Positions 14,301 to 25,600 of a stretch of DNA of 64,000 bases are shown piece after piece. The DNA lies in assembly GCA_012932295.1 (NCBI GenBank), contig JAAONU010000001.1:44427134-44491133 (forward strand), written 5' to 3'. The stretch's first letter is position 1; each line of letters opens with the position of its first letter. This DNA comes from Cyclina sinensis (taxonomy: Eukaryota > Mollusca > Bivalvia > Venerida > Veneridae). The translations under genes were made by a program, and so were the position numbers. Below the pieces are notes generated by a model, which was given only the letters and a program-made list of their open reading frames with translations, ran no database searches and had not been told where the DNA came from.

Positions 14301-17300
14301 GAGAGAGTAGTTTTTTTCCTTTGTCAATACAAAGATATCTATTTGAAAAAGAGATGAAGATTCTAACCAGAAGAATTTAATTATCATCAAACATAGGACA
14401 ATGCTAAACTAAATTAAATCGGGTGTCTTTCCAGGACTCCAGGACAGGCACTCGATTTCCGGGACAATCCAGGACAATCCGGGACGTATGGCACTTTAGT
14501 CTAAAGTATCTAAGGGGGTTAATACATGTACCAACCTCCCAGTCTTCCATGCAGGAAATACCTATTAGGCTTCCTAGAACAATGTAGATTGCCTTCAGCC
14601 ATAGCGGATCTGAAAAGAAAAAAACAATTAAAATTTTTTTGTTGACAATGCTTGTTTTCAAAACAATCCAACAGAATGACAAAACTACAAAAAAGCCATA
14701 GATTCAGCCATCTGATGAAAAGAATGCTCTAAAGTCACACAGTGTTACTGACAAATCTAACACCTGAAGACTTACAGGCAACATAAATTATTCTACAATG
14801 TATAAATTTGCAGGTCTCAATAGATGTGACACATTCTTCAAGATATTTCAAAAGCCTATTTGATTTCATTTTTAATTGCACTGTTAATGTCTGTTCTCTG
14901 CCAATAAGACACTGTAGGAAGTACTGGTACCGGTATGTACCGTGGTCCAGGGAAAGAGCACAGGGCTCCGGATCTGGAGGTCACGGGTTCAAATCCTGTC
15001 ATAGGCGAGATTCTCTTATGATCTTCACATTCCACACTGCGCGAATACTGGTATGGAACCAAGGAGCAGTCATCGAGTGTGATGAATCTAAGTTGTAAGA
15101 ACTTATATCGCAATCGAATGTAAAATAAATGAGTCGAAACTAAACTATGTTACAGAAGAGAAATTGAGTTGTTTATCCTCGGTACCAGCCATAGCTATTT
15201 GACCGAGCACGACTTAAGATAATCATTTATTTAATCTTAAAATACTGACTTATATACTTTAAATCGCGTGTGAAGGTATTAAACTATAACTTATCAGTCG
15301 CTTACTAAACATTGAGTGTAGTGAGTGACTAATTGGTCTTTAAAGTAAAAAGAGTCTTTTTACTTAATATGTTGTTTTCTCACCTGAATCTGTAACAGCT
15401 AAATTATTATTATAAAGTTATTTTAAGTGGGCTATATATATATATTTTCCTTTTTCTTCTATTTTTTTCTGTGTCTCATTAATTGATATTTTATGCAAGG
15501 CTTTGTTATTTTCCTTATTCTTTGTTACATGTGTTACTAATTTCCCATATATATCTTTTTTTTTCTTTTTTTTCTAGGGAGATTCTTTTTAAAATCAATG
15601 TTTGTTCACTTAAATTAGTTAAAATTATTGATCAGTGTAAAAAATCAATATGATGTTTAAATTTTTTTTAACTTAGTTAAAATCAAAAACCACAAAAATT
15701 TATATTTCCTAAATAAAAAGTTGATCTTGCGAATCTATAAGTTTGTAGGAGAAACTAGGAGGTTTTCCCCTAGAAACTGATACAGAAAGTCTCAACAAAG
15801 TATAACCTCAGTATAGCTTTTGCTCCACTTATTATTTACAAGAGGCCACATTGAGGCAGCCCACTGCCTCAAACTAATGATAATATTATTTACATCTAGA
15901 GACTTGTCTTTAGTAGGTTCCTGTAGCACCCCTTACGGATATGATCGGGAGATGATTCACAAGATTGAGTTAAACTAAATAATTTATAAAATAAATAGGA
16001 CCATGTCACTTTAAAATATTCTTTATTTACATATTAATCAAAAACTATTTACGGTGTAGGTCACCATTAACGGCCACTTTTCAGGACCACTATAAAACAG
16101 GAAACTATTTAAAAGTGACATGGTGACCTAAATAAAAAAGAAAAATAATTTGTTATAAAACTTAATGTAATGAATTACACCTATTTCTGGAATTAGAATC
16201 AAGTCGGCGGCACCAAGCCCAGTCCACAGTATAACTATTATAGGTTTGATATACAATATTTGTAGGACTCAAGGGATGGAGTCCTGGACCACACTGTGTA
16301 AAGTTTGAAGAAGGGACTTAAGGGATGGAGTCCTGGACTACTTTGATTAACAGTATTTTAAGGGACTTATCGGATAGAGTCCCTGACCGCACGTTAGTGA
16401 GATTGTTGATTTAACTGAGTTTTTAAACTTTTATTAGTATAAAATTACAATGAGAGAGCACACCTTGACAGATCAAAACCCTATTAAATATCTTAAAATT
16501 GATTGGTTGGTGACTATGCAACCCACACACTGTATAATCACTTGTCCAATTCCTAGATCAACGTCGCGATATATCTACACAGTCATGTGACCGTGTAATA
16601 TTATTTTACACAAGATGTAAACTTGTAACGTTAAAGTTGTATACACAATCATATACTTACCATTTCCATAATAGGCAATTCCAAGTCCCACAGAACTGAA
16701 ACCTATAAATAAACATGATTAAAAACATGATTAAATCAATATTGGGTTTGAAAATAAGAAAAAAAGTATCAATATAATTTTAGAGCAATGTTGGTAAAAA
16801 CCAACCTAAAGAAAGATGCAATATCTATGGGATAAAAATAAGCACTAGGGCTATCAAAATCATCGATATACTTTTTTCACAACAGATCCACATTGGTAAA
16901 GACACTGTAGCTTGAATGATTGCTGTATTATCATTTTCAAGGCTAATTTACATGTATATGCAAAAAAGGAAGTCTCTGATAAAATACCTGGTAAAAAATG
17001 CTTTCGTTCAAAAGTTATTTTCGTATGCAGAACTAGTTTTTTATTATAACAAGTACTCTTTGAATGACAAGAGACGCTTTAGAGTTCTTAACTGTGCTAA
17101 GCTACTGCAAAACGATTGACTGATCTGTACGTTAACAGACTGAGTCCCATTACAGACCATGTCTATTCTTGCTTCAGTAAAGGGAATTGTAAACAAAGAC
17201 AAGACAAAGTAACATCTTCTCTGATGTAGTTGGAGCATTTTATTTACCCACCAACAAGAACTGCCCAGGAATTCAGAGACGGCTGTCGAGTAAAGTGAAG

Positions 17301-17339
17301 TCTCTCTTCACTCTCTTCTTTCACTGTTAGATAAACCAT
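8309..17339 (-). CDS. CYBC1: Cytochrome b-245 chaperone 1 homologue (CYBC1/EROS), complete, 6 coding exons
   Basis: Minus-strand exons: 17252-17339 (ATG at 17339), 16661-16702, 14536-14609, 9873-9960, 9431-9575, 8309-8546 (TAA). All use GT-AG junctions and matching phases, giving 224 residues. The N-terminus MVYLTVKEES and the run RLHF..QPSLNSWAVLVG align without gaps to vertebrate EROS. Two hydrophobic helices follow (about 25-42 and 48-64), then the MEDWEE motif, then a soluble domain with EEKVNFFGNTYQVVI, where vertebrates have EEKVRYFGKGYMVVL. From about residue 162 the tail is Asp/Glu/Ser-rich and longer than the human one (187 aa total). Known role in vertebrates: ER chaperone for gp91phox/p22phox maturation; a NOX role in this animal is inferred. 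The exon 1 donor is ambiguous (17252 or 3 nt further left); I chose the one giving gapless alignment. It lies divergent to HEXD. Confidence 0.94.
10848..11106 (-). mobile_element. tRNA-derived SINE with conserved central domain (family B), CYBC1 intron 3
   Basis: Read on the minus strand, the head contains an A-box-like TGGTCCAGTGG and a B-box-like GAGTTCGATCTC, spaced as in a tRNA. A central block follows containing GTCTTTCGGATGAGACG. A second copy lies at 59964-60236 in the same orientation and shares the central block and the downstream body. The element is intronic and in the same orientation as CYBC1. The family name is not known to me. Confidence 0.7.
11611..13778 (+). mobile_element. 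Helitron-like (HINE-type) non-autonomous element with internal tandem array
   Basis: The left end reads TAACAAGAGGGCCATGATGG, containing the palindrome GGGCCATGATGGCCC. The right end has GACGGACGGACGGACTGACGG, then a hairpin (CTGAGCAC/GTGCTCAG), then ATGAGCTAAA, i.e. hairpin plus CTAA. Between the ends lies a roughly 165-bp tandem array. Known: Helitron/Helentron-derived elements of bivalves often carry short tandem arrays and end in a hairpin plus CTRR. Inference: this is such an element. No Rep/helicase is encoded. It sits in CYBC1 intron 3. Related copies: 6390-6891, 40945-41745, 50920-51148, 62020-62374. Confidence 0.65.
12124..13605 (+). repeat. About 165-bp tandem array (nine units) inside the Helitron-like element
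   Basis: The anchor word AACTTGGTAGAGGTCCACTA (with small variants) recurs at 12124, 12288, 12450, 12615, 12780, 12945, 13110, 13276 and 13441, so the period is 162-166 bp. Central units are nearly identical and the first and last are more diverged, as expected when unequal exchange homogenises the middle. Each unit holds a CCCCGGGGCGGGG GC-rich box inside otherwise AT-rich sequence. Confidence 0.93.
14935..15147 (+). mobile_element. tRNA-derived SINE (family A), CYBC1 intron 2
   Basis: A-box-like TGGTCCAGGGA and B-box GGTTCAAATCC are correctly spaced. A shared body (GATCTTCACATTCC, GCAGTCATCGAG, AAGTTGTAAGAACTT) follows, with the 3' tail GTAAAATAAATGAGT..AAACTAAACT. Copies of the same family lie at 22309-22522 (minus) and 38984-39200 (plus). 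No tRNA cloverleaf is preserved, so this is a SINE head and not a tRNA gene. Confidence 0.8.
15998..16128. repeat. Short inverted repeat in CYBC1 intron 2
   Basis: ACCATGTCACTTTA near 16000 is matched in reverse complement by TTAAAAGTGACATGGT near 16109-16124. A second small pair, AGGTCACCAT/ATGGTGACCT, overlaps it. It may be a MITE remnant. No target-site duplication was identified. Confidence 0.45.
16265..16388 (+). repeat. 49-bp minisatellite, about 2.5 units
   Basis: The unit begins GGACT(C/T)AAGGGATGGAGTCC and recurs at 16265, 16314 and 16363. GGACT and AGTCC within a unit form a small palindrome. It lies in CYBC1 intron 2. Confidence 0.75.
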
Positions 17340-18099
17340 GATGCTTCCTCTCTGAAAATATAAAGAAGATTTCTTACAACAACAATTCTTTGCTGATATA
17401 CTGAAAAATTGTTTGATTCTCTTGAAAAGCAACCTATTTACCATCCTTATGCCATCAAAACAACGCCAAGGACAAAGACATTACAATTTCTTTATGAAAC
17501 TAGTTGCACTGCAACAAAACAGAGATATCTTATCTCTTTTCAAAAAAAAGCAATATAGCTGAAGCTTTTAAAAACTGACTCCTTACTGTTCAGTTAAATA
17601 TAAAATTAACGACCACATAGCTCTAGTTGATTAAGTTTCAACAGACTAAAGTTTGATAGAAATGTTTCATATTAAATGGTGTCATGATAAACTGAGCAGC
17701 AATTAATCCCTGAATTAGGGGCTCTCTTTAAAGATACTGCAACAATACAGCCTGACGGACAAAATGGATCATAGGACGAAACTGACTGGATGAAATTGAC
17801 CACATTTTGCACCAAACAGACCACACCCAGGGACAAAACATAGCATCCTAAAAATAGTTTTTTACTCCACAAATACTATTTATTTGCTTCCATCTTATGT
17901 GTTTTCAAGTGTGTAATATAAATCTAATAAAAGTAAATAAGATATGCTCTCTCATTTATAAGTGAAAATGGCCAAAACATCAAGCCAAAATGGCATATAT
18001 ATTAAAAACTTATTGACTTTTGATTTAATTTTAGCAGATTAATTTTGTTAGTGTAATAATTTGAATTAAACTGCCCATACTGCTTATCAAAACTATTTC

Positions 18100-18320
18100 G
18101 TCCCTGGATATGGTGCATTTCATCTTCATACAAATATGAAAGTCTGTAACAGAAAGATGCAATGCATCTCAGAATACACAACCCAGAGTGGGATTCAAAG
18201 TCAGATTTTAGCGCATTGAAGACCAACACTCTAACCACTGAGCCAAAGAATCTATTCCCTAATGCAGTTGTCAGAGGTTGTATTTATACAATTACAGGAA
18301 GGTATGCACAAGACTGTAAC
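18100..18320 (-). mobile_element. tRNA-related SINE (family C), copy 1
   Basis: On the minus strand TTGGCTCAGTGGTTAGAGTG is a clear A-box region, and GACTTTGAATCCC downstream is B-box-like. A second, diverged copy lies 350 bp to the right in the same orientation, so the pair is either a local duplication or two insertions. Confidence 0.65.
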
Positions 18321-18449
18321 TCAACCTCTCTTAAGAAAGTCATCAGTTATGATGACAAATGGTGTTGTGTATTTTTAGATCAGAAGATCAGACTGAAATC
18401 TCGAGAGATTCTTTTTTATTTAATTTTCACAACTAAGTCCATGACGGCA

Positions 18450-18668
18450 GGAGAGGTTATCCTGGACTGGCCCCATCTTATGAACATGACAGTCTGTAAC
18501 AGAATGATGCAATGCATCTTAGAATACACAACACTGAACTCCCATCTTCGCGCATCAAAGACCAACACACTAACCACTGAGCCAAAGAATCGAGTCCCTG
18601 ATGCAGTTGTCAGAGGTTGCATTTATATAATTATAGGAAGGTTTGCATTAGACTGTTACAGTCTCAAA
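18450..18668 (-). mobile_element. tRNA-related SINE (family C), copy 2
   Basis: Matches 18100-18320 along its length: CTGTAACAGAATGATGCAAT, ACTAACCACTGAGCC and GATGCAGTTGTCAGAGGTTG have near-exact counterparts at a constant offset of about 350 bp. The B-box is eroded here. Confidence 0.6.
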
Positions 18669-19886
18669 TAGTGGCCCATTTCAAAATATGGTATGTTTTG
18701 TCCCATGGTCCGTCTTGCATGTAATTCATGATACAGTGTTTCTTGCACTCATACGGAATGGAAGATAAAATCAATCAAAATAAAAATAGCTTCCAATGTC
18801 TTGTATCAATCAACAATGGCAATATAAGCTGGCTATTTATCAGTGGATTCAAATACTATATATCACTCTGCTTAAAATATCATACTCTAACATAAAATTC
18901 AGAAACTTTTAAGATTTTTGATAACTTTTCTCAAAGTTTTCGTATTAAAAGGAATTTTAACATAGTAGTATTGTATCATGACTAAATAGTTTCTATTTGT
19001 ATTGTATAATGTCAGAGTTGACTATATTGTAACACCAAATGTTGGAAGTTGGTAACTGTTATGCACCAGAATCTTTATGCACCACTTTACGAGACGTTAC
19101 ACACAATTATTATGTTAGCATGTTTTGAATTATTATATATTCAAACGAAATTATGAGTGCTAATATTATGTGAAATCCCCCACTAATATTTTAGTCATTT
19201 TGTCATTGGTGATGGGATTTGTTTTTATTTTAATAAATAATCATCATCATAATCAGTGGTAAACCAAAGTACTTCAGAAAATCAGTAATTTAACAGAATT
19301 AATGTCAGTTACTTGGTTGAATTTTCACAACTGCCTTAGGTATCCACTATATTTATTCACACTATTATTCACTATACAATTAAAAGTGGCACATAAAGAC
19401 AATGGAGCATGACGTCTTGCACCTGTAACACCCATGTGTCCCCCATGTGTAACCTAACAACCAAGATAAAATCATATAGTCTGTGGGTCAATATATGAAA
19501 ATTTCATTACCACGTTTCATGTAAGAGTATGTCATAAACGATGTACTGATATGAAAAGTTAAATTAAAAAAACAAAACAACAACAACACTGGATCTTAAC
19601 TAACTTTGCATTCCTGTGTCATAATCACAATATTTACAATCTATAAATAGATTTTTTTTCGACGGATCCAGGTCAACGAAAAATAGTAATTTTAAGGTGA
19701 GTATCTGTCCTGGTTTTGAAAATTACTCAGTCTTTTTGCATCTTCAATACCTTATTATAAACAATAGTCTGTTAAACTCACTGTTTCTTACTTTAACCTT
19801 CAGAAGACTTGACAACAAATTTCACCCTCGTAATGTTTACATCTGTCAAATTCATAAGCTCTTCAATGTTGAAGGTACAAGAATTT

Positions 19887-19896
19887 ACCGGAAGTG
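19887..19896 (+). promoter_or_regulatory. Candidate ETS-family binding site in divergent promoter region
   Basis: ACCGGAAGTG is a full consensus ETS/GABPA-type site. Such sites are typical of TATA-less bidirectional promoters in animals. It lies between the divergent CYBC1 and HEXD genes, with a donor-like GTAAGA on the minus strand about 100 bp to the left. A 10-mer can occur by chance, so this is only suggestive. Confidence 0.3.
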
Positions 19897-20289
19897 TATG
19901 TGTTTGTAAATAATGCAGTCCTAAAATGCAGTAGTTTGTTCGAATATTTCTTTTTGAATGATAAAGTGTCATCGTTTTTCAACATCGCATTTTATAAGTA
20001 TGACATAATTTTTTCATAGGAAGGGTAATTGAAAGTTTTTTCATTCTAGAAACTTGCTTTAAATTTAGGTAAAAAAATTGCTTGGTCAGACAATTTTTTT
20101 TTTTTTGAATGTAAACAAGTTCTTCACAAAATTTTTCGAGGAAACGTGGTAGCAAAATTCTAAATTTTATGGGTTTTACAGCAAAGTTTTCATTTTATGT
20201 TTTGTGAAATGCTGCGATGCTTACAAAGATAGTCTGTCAATGTTGAAGGGAAAAGTACAAATTAGGTACTGTATCTACTCAGCTTTGAT

Positions 20290-21922
20290 GGGCATACTTA
20301 CAGTGACCCAGTGTCAAAGGCGAACATACTAAACAAACAGTTTGAATCAGTTTTCTCAAAGCCTTCACCACTCAGTCTCAAACAAATAACTAAAAGCTCA
20401 ATGTCATCACTTGGTCACCCGCCCATGGCTCCAATATCCATCTCAGTTCAAGGAGTTGTTAAGTTGTTGACAGGACTAAACCCCCACAAAGCCCAAGGTC
20501 CAGATGAGATTTCACCTAGGTTACTCAAAGAGCTACACACAGAGATAGCACCAATTCTTAAAATCATATTCCAAAGATCACTAGACACAGGTATTGTTCC
20601 TAAGGATTGGAAACATGCCATCATCACACCAGCATACAAAAAAGGGTCAAAATCAAAACCTAACAATTACAGACCAATATCACATGTATAGCATCAAAAC
20701 TAATGGAACACATCATTGTTTCTAACATGATGGATTACTTTGACAAACACAACATACTTTGCCCACAGCAACATGGATTCAGGTCAAAACATAGTTGTGA
20801 GACACAGCTCATTGGCTTCACACAAGAAATAGCTGACAACCTTGATCAAGGTCAACAAACTGATGTCATAGTCATGGATTTCAGTAAAGCTTTTGACAAA
20901 GTAGACCACCACAAACTCATACACAAGCTGAAACACATGGGAGTTCATCCACACATCAGTTCATGGATACAAAACTTTCTCAAAAACAGATCACAACAAG
21001 TATTAGTGGAAAACAAGGTCTCTGACAGGCTCCCTGTGCTTTCTGGTGTCCCGCAGGGATCGGTCTTAGGTCCATGTCTCTTTCTCGCATACATCAATGA
21101 CCTACCAGGAAGTGTCAGGAGCCGGGTGCGTCTATTTGCCGACGACACCATAGTTTATTTAACAATTAAATCACAAGCATCTGCACAAACCTTACAAAAT
21201 GATTTGCACAACCTTGAAATATGGGAAAAAGAATGGTCAATGGAATTCAACCCTGACAAGTGTGAAGTTCTCAGAATACACAGGAAAAAGAAACCGGTCA
21301 TCTTTCCTTACATCCTACATAACACTAAACTGAAAACCACAGAAAATGCAAAATACTTAGGAGTTACAATAAGTAGCAACCTAAACTGGTCATCCCACAT
21401 AAACAATATCACAAACAAAGCAAAAAAAACAGCTTAAGGTTCATCAGACGAAACGTCAAAACACAAAACAAACAACTCAAAGAAGCAGCATACAAAACAT
21501 ATGTAAGACCACAGGTTGAATACTGCTCAACCATATGGCATCCATGGCAAAAATATCTCGCACACAGAATAGAAATGGTCCAGAGGTCAGCTGCAAGGTA
21601 CGTTCATAATGATTACCACTATACAAGCAGTGTAACAAACATGATCAAAGAACTAAAATGGTCAACTTTAGAACAAAGGCGAAACCATGCCAGCCTGGTC
21701 ATGCTACACAAAATAAAAAACAATCAGGTCAATGTAGATCACAATCACCTTACAAACACAAGAAACAGCAAATTCCTCATTCCACAATCAAAAACACAAC
21801 ATCACATGAACTCATTCTTCCCAAGGACTATACGACTCTGGAACGAATTACCGACAGAGATTAAGGCTACCCCAACTGTGCCAGCTTTTATCAGTGGACT
21901 AAACAAGTTTTATAGATTTTAA
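20290..21922 (+). pseudogene. Decayed non-LTR retrotransposon (LINE) reverse transcriptase, 5'-truncated, two frame breaks
   Basis: Three consecutive reading segments encode a jockey/CR1-style reverse transcriptase: up to about 20690, then 20703-21437, then to the TAA at 21922. Visible RT landmarks: the block with PNNYRPIS, DFSKAFDKVDH, SGVPQGSVLGP, the catalytic FADD and KYLGVTIS, then the C-terminal RLWNELP region. The endonuclease domain and 5' part are absent. Breaks: one near 20680-20690, where the frame shifts just before a TAG, and one after 21420 at an A8 run where the frame runs into TAA. It is therefore inactive. It lies between CYBC1 and HEXD in the same orientation as HEXD. An AT-rich 3' tail probably extends to about 22150. 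Confidence 0.9.
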
Positions 21923-22308
21923 AGTACTTAAAATAAATGTTTAAGTAAGATCTTCAGTTAAATCTTGTTTTCTTTGTTATTAACTTTTATAATTTTAAAT
22001 GTTCCTGACATGCGCCTGCCTAGTATAGTCAGTATTGACTTTTGGCAGTATTAAGTTGAAGTTGATCTACAAGTTTATGGCCACCGTCAAGGCGTTGATT
22101 GTACTGCCGTTTAGAGGTTCGCGCAAGAGAAAGATTAGATAAAAAAGAAGAGCAATATGTACCTTGGATAGCTTAGCAATACTCACTGAGTTAGGAAAGG
22201 TTTTTGGACACCTGGGATTTAAAAGCCTCAAGGGCATACACTATAGAGTGGTAGGCTGTTGCATTCATGGTTCATGGAAAGAATGGTTCTGTTTATATTC
22301 TGTTTAGT

Positions 22309-22522
22309 GTGTGTGTAGACTCATTTATTTTACATCGATTGCGATACAAGTTCATACAACTTAGATTCATCACGCTCGATGACTGCTTCCTGGGTTTCAT
22401 ACTAGTATTCATGCAGCGTGGAGGAATGTGAAGATCATGAGAGAATCTTGCCTCTGACTGGATTCGAACCCGCAACCTCTGGATCAGGAGCCCTGCGCTC
22501 TACCCCTGGACCATGGTGCGTC
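22309..22522 (-). mobile_element. tRNA-derived SINE (family A), minus-strand copy
   Basis: The reverse complement reads ATGGTCCAGGGGTAGAGCGC (A-box region), then GGGTTCGAATCC, a perfect B-box, then the family body with GCAGTCATCGAGCGTGATGA and the AAATGAGTC tail. It is the best preserved of the three family A copies for the polymerase III promoter. Confidence 0.82.
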
Positions 22523-22675
22523 CTTTATTATTTTTGAGAATGAGACTGATCAGACATGAGACTTATCTGGAATAGCAAGCATTTACATAATGAGAATTAA
22601 ATAATGGACATACCCTTTAGATTTTCAGTAAATTAAGTAGTCTTTGTAATACTCGAAATGTTCTTATATTTTCAG

Positions 22676-25600
22676 GACCCAAGTGATGGCTTTGTCAAGC
22701 ATGAATACTCATAAGTAAGATCTTTAGATCAATTTAAAAACACTCTAAAGTTACTTATATAATAAAATTTAATGGCTGTTCACTGTACTTTCTTGTTTTC
22801 CTTTTCATCAAGATGACATGCAGACAAGGGTCCACCAGTAATTTCATGAAATAATTCTGTAGAATAAAGTTAAGCTAACACTGTTTTGACAACTGCTTCT
22901 TTTGGTACAGTTGTTCTTTACATAGTTTGCAGATCTTCTTTCTGATAACTACAAAATACCGCATGCAATACTGTTCTGTTCTGTACAAGGTTAGAAATAT
23001 GTGTTAAGAGAGGAGATGTGATTGGTCACTAATATAAGTTTGTTTCAGATGTCATGTGTTGACTTACAGCATGTGTTTCAGCCATTGGTCAATAAATCAT
23101 ATGAATGCAAATTATTATAGTGGCATGACTTTGAAAAGGGGAATCTTTAAATATGAAATCTGTAGACACTGCTAGCTTACCAACATAATTCTAGGCATAA
23201 TGTTGAACAATTAATGATACCTGAGTCTTACAATAACTCATTCAGTTCATGAGGTAATAGAGATCATTCCAGTCCAATTGTTTGTTGGCTGGTAAACACT
23301 TGGTTTCTTTGATCAAGTAGAAGGATGTTGCAGCCTGGCATTGTTCAGCATTAGAAGAAAAATTATACTGAACTTTGAAAGCTTGCTTTGTTTTTGTAAG
23401 TAATAACTGTGTTAATTAAAGTTCTATTGTATAGGTTGGTGCATCTGGATCTTAAAGGGGCTGCCCCAAGGATTGAGTATTTGCAAGTGGTGAGACATTT
23501 TATTTAGCCGTATCTTGCATGCACCTTTAATGATTACAACATCGGTCAAAAAAGCATTACTCTAGGAAAAAGGGATAATTAACAAAAGTAAATTAGTTCA
23601 GTTCAGTTTCGATAAAGCTAAAATCTGTGTTGAAAATATTGATATGATTGCATCTTCTACAAATATCTGTGTAAAGTATATGTATATTACCAATGAACAT
23701 GCCCAAGGCAGCTTAAGATAGCATGATCCAGTCCAACTGTAAACACCTGACAGATACATATAGACTCTGCATAAGGAGATTACTTACACTATAATGTAAT
23801 GTGGTCTATAGTAATTTACTAGTACATTTTCAGTTATTTCCTTTACTGAAGAAATTTGGAGCCACAGGTTTGTTGGTTGAGTATGAGGACATGTTTCCAT
23901 ATTCTGGGCAGTTAGAGGAATTAGCCAAGCCCTATGCTTACAGGTAAGATTTCTGTTACCCATATTTAAGAACCTGCCATGTTTCCTATTGAGTAAATGT
24001 TTGCGTAATTTCTCTAACCTATTTATTACCAGTTTGTCATCCACTCCAGCAGGTTAGTGCACTTTGAAATAATTCATTGCATTATACATTGTGTATCAAA
24101 TGAAAGGTTAGTTTCATCTAAATCAAAGAGACTTTTTATTAGTAGTTTTTTAGAGACTAAACTAAGGAATACACTTAATATTGTTGATTCAAATAAACAC
24201 AGTTAATGATATATCTATTTATTGTTTTGATAATTATCAAAAACAAATAAAAACAATTTAATACTTAAGCTGATCTTAAGAAGTTGCCACTGAAAATGTT
24301 TCTTTAAAGTGCTGTCTGTGGAGGCCATGAAGAAAGGCATATATTGTACACTTGATGTAATACTGCAGGGTAGATCTATGAGTAAAATGTTTTGTGTATT
24401 TTTTAATGGTAGCAAGGACAATATAGGGGAGATTCTACAGTTGGCAAAAGACAGCAATCTCACTGTGATACCTCTAGTGCAGACATTTGGACATTTTGAG
24501 GTTTGTATTGATGGCCGCCAATCAAATTTGTAGGAGAAAAATATATCTCTACTGTTGTGATTAAGTTTGAATATATTTATATTCAAGACATCAGATAAGT
24601 TCTTGAATTGGAAAGAATCACTTGAATTTTAAAAACTTAAGAGCTTTAATACAAGCTAATTCAGTGTAAGAATATTCATTGCAGTTTCAGTTTCTATTCT
24701 AACATGAGCAGGTCATTACATTTTATTGTGACTGTTACTGGACCAACATAAAGTTATTAAATGACATAATTATGTCTAGTTTACAAGTTATCTGTTTAAG
24801 ACAATTGAATGGTTTAATTCTTCTTAAGTTAATCAGTTTTCAAGGCATTGTAGAATGTGGATTAACATTCAGTTTAGGCTAAAACTGGACTTAAGGTGTA
24901 AAGCATAATTATTTACATGTGGCAAATAACATAGTGCCATACTTATGTCAGTGATATGTGCACAGTTATTGAAATTGGGATTGACAAGTTGTTTGTACTG
25001 TTAGATAAAATAATTACTTTAAAACTTTTCATTTTGCAGTTTGTATTGAAGCATGGAAAGTTTCAAAGTTTGTGTGAGCTGGCCGGATATCCAAGTGCTC
25101 TGTGCCCATCCAATCCAGGTTTATTTTCCTTGTTTGTCTTGCTCAGTTCAGTTCATCGATGTTTATATATCTGACTTATGAGACACCTTATTCTGTTGCA
25201 CGTTTACCTCCCGAATCCTATCCTTTAATGCCAGGCATCAGGCAGGTAGGCATACGGTAACCATTCTTTAACAAGCTGGCGGCTCACCAACCGGCCGCAT
25301 CAGATCGGACCCCTGGTGGGATTCAAACCTTTATAGAGAGTTACTAAAAACAAGACTCATTTCATGTTTTGCTTTTGTCTTTTGAAGGTTCTGGTATTGT
25401 AAATTGTTTTAAGTCGTCTGCTGTTGTTACAGATTCCCGAGCAGTTGTAGCCATGATCATAGACCAAGTCATGGAACTTCATCCTTCAGTACAACATTTC
25501 CATATAGGAGCTGATGAGGTTAGTTTTGGAGGGTTGAATGCTTACTTGAATGTGTAGAAATGTTAAAAGGAAAACTGGGCTTTGGTTTTGAAATGGATTC

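Larger units (their letters stand above)
17340..20289. other. Divergent region upstream of CYBC1 and HEXD, no coding exon found
   Basis: CYBC1's first coding exon is preceded on the minus strand by a CAG acceptor (17352-17354), so a further 5'UTR exon lies to the right. HEXD's first coding exon (22676) is likewise preceded by an acceptor, so a non-coding HEXD exon lies to its left. Both transcription starts are therefore probably in this interval or just right of it. Possible signals are an ETS-like site at 19887 and donor-like GTGAGT after 19695 (plus). Two SINE copies at 18100-18668 occupy part of it. Confidence 0.55.

Noticed and set aside
14940..15010. Possible tRNA gene (A-box and B-box present)
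   Set aside because: No acceptor stem or cloverleaf can be formed; the body and tail match two other SINE copies.
14808..15113. Open frames on both strands around 15 kb
   Set aside because: Both translate the SINE body.
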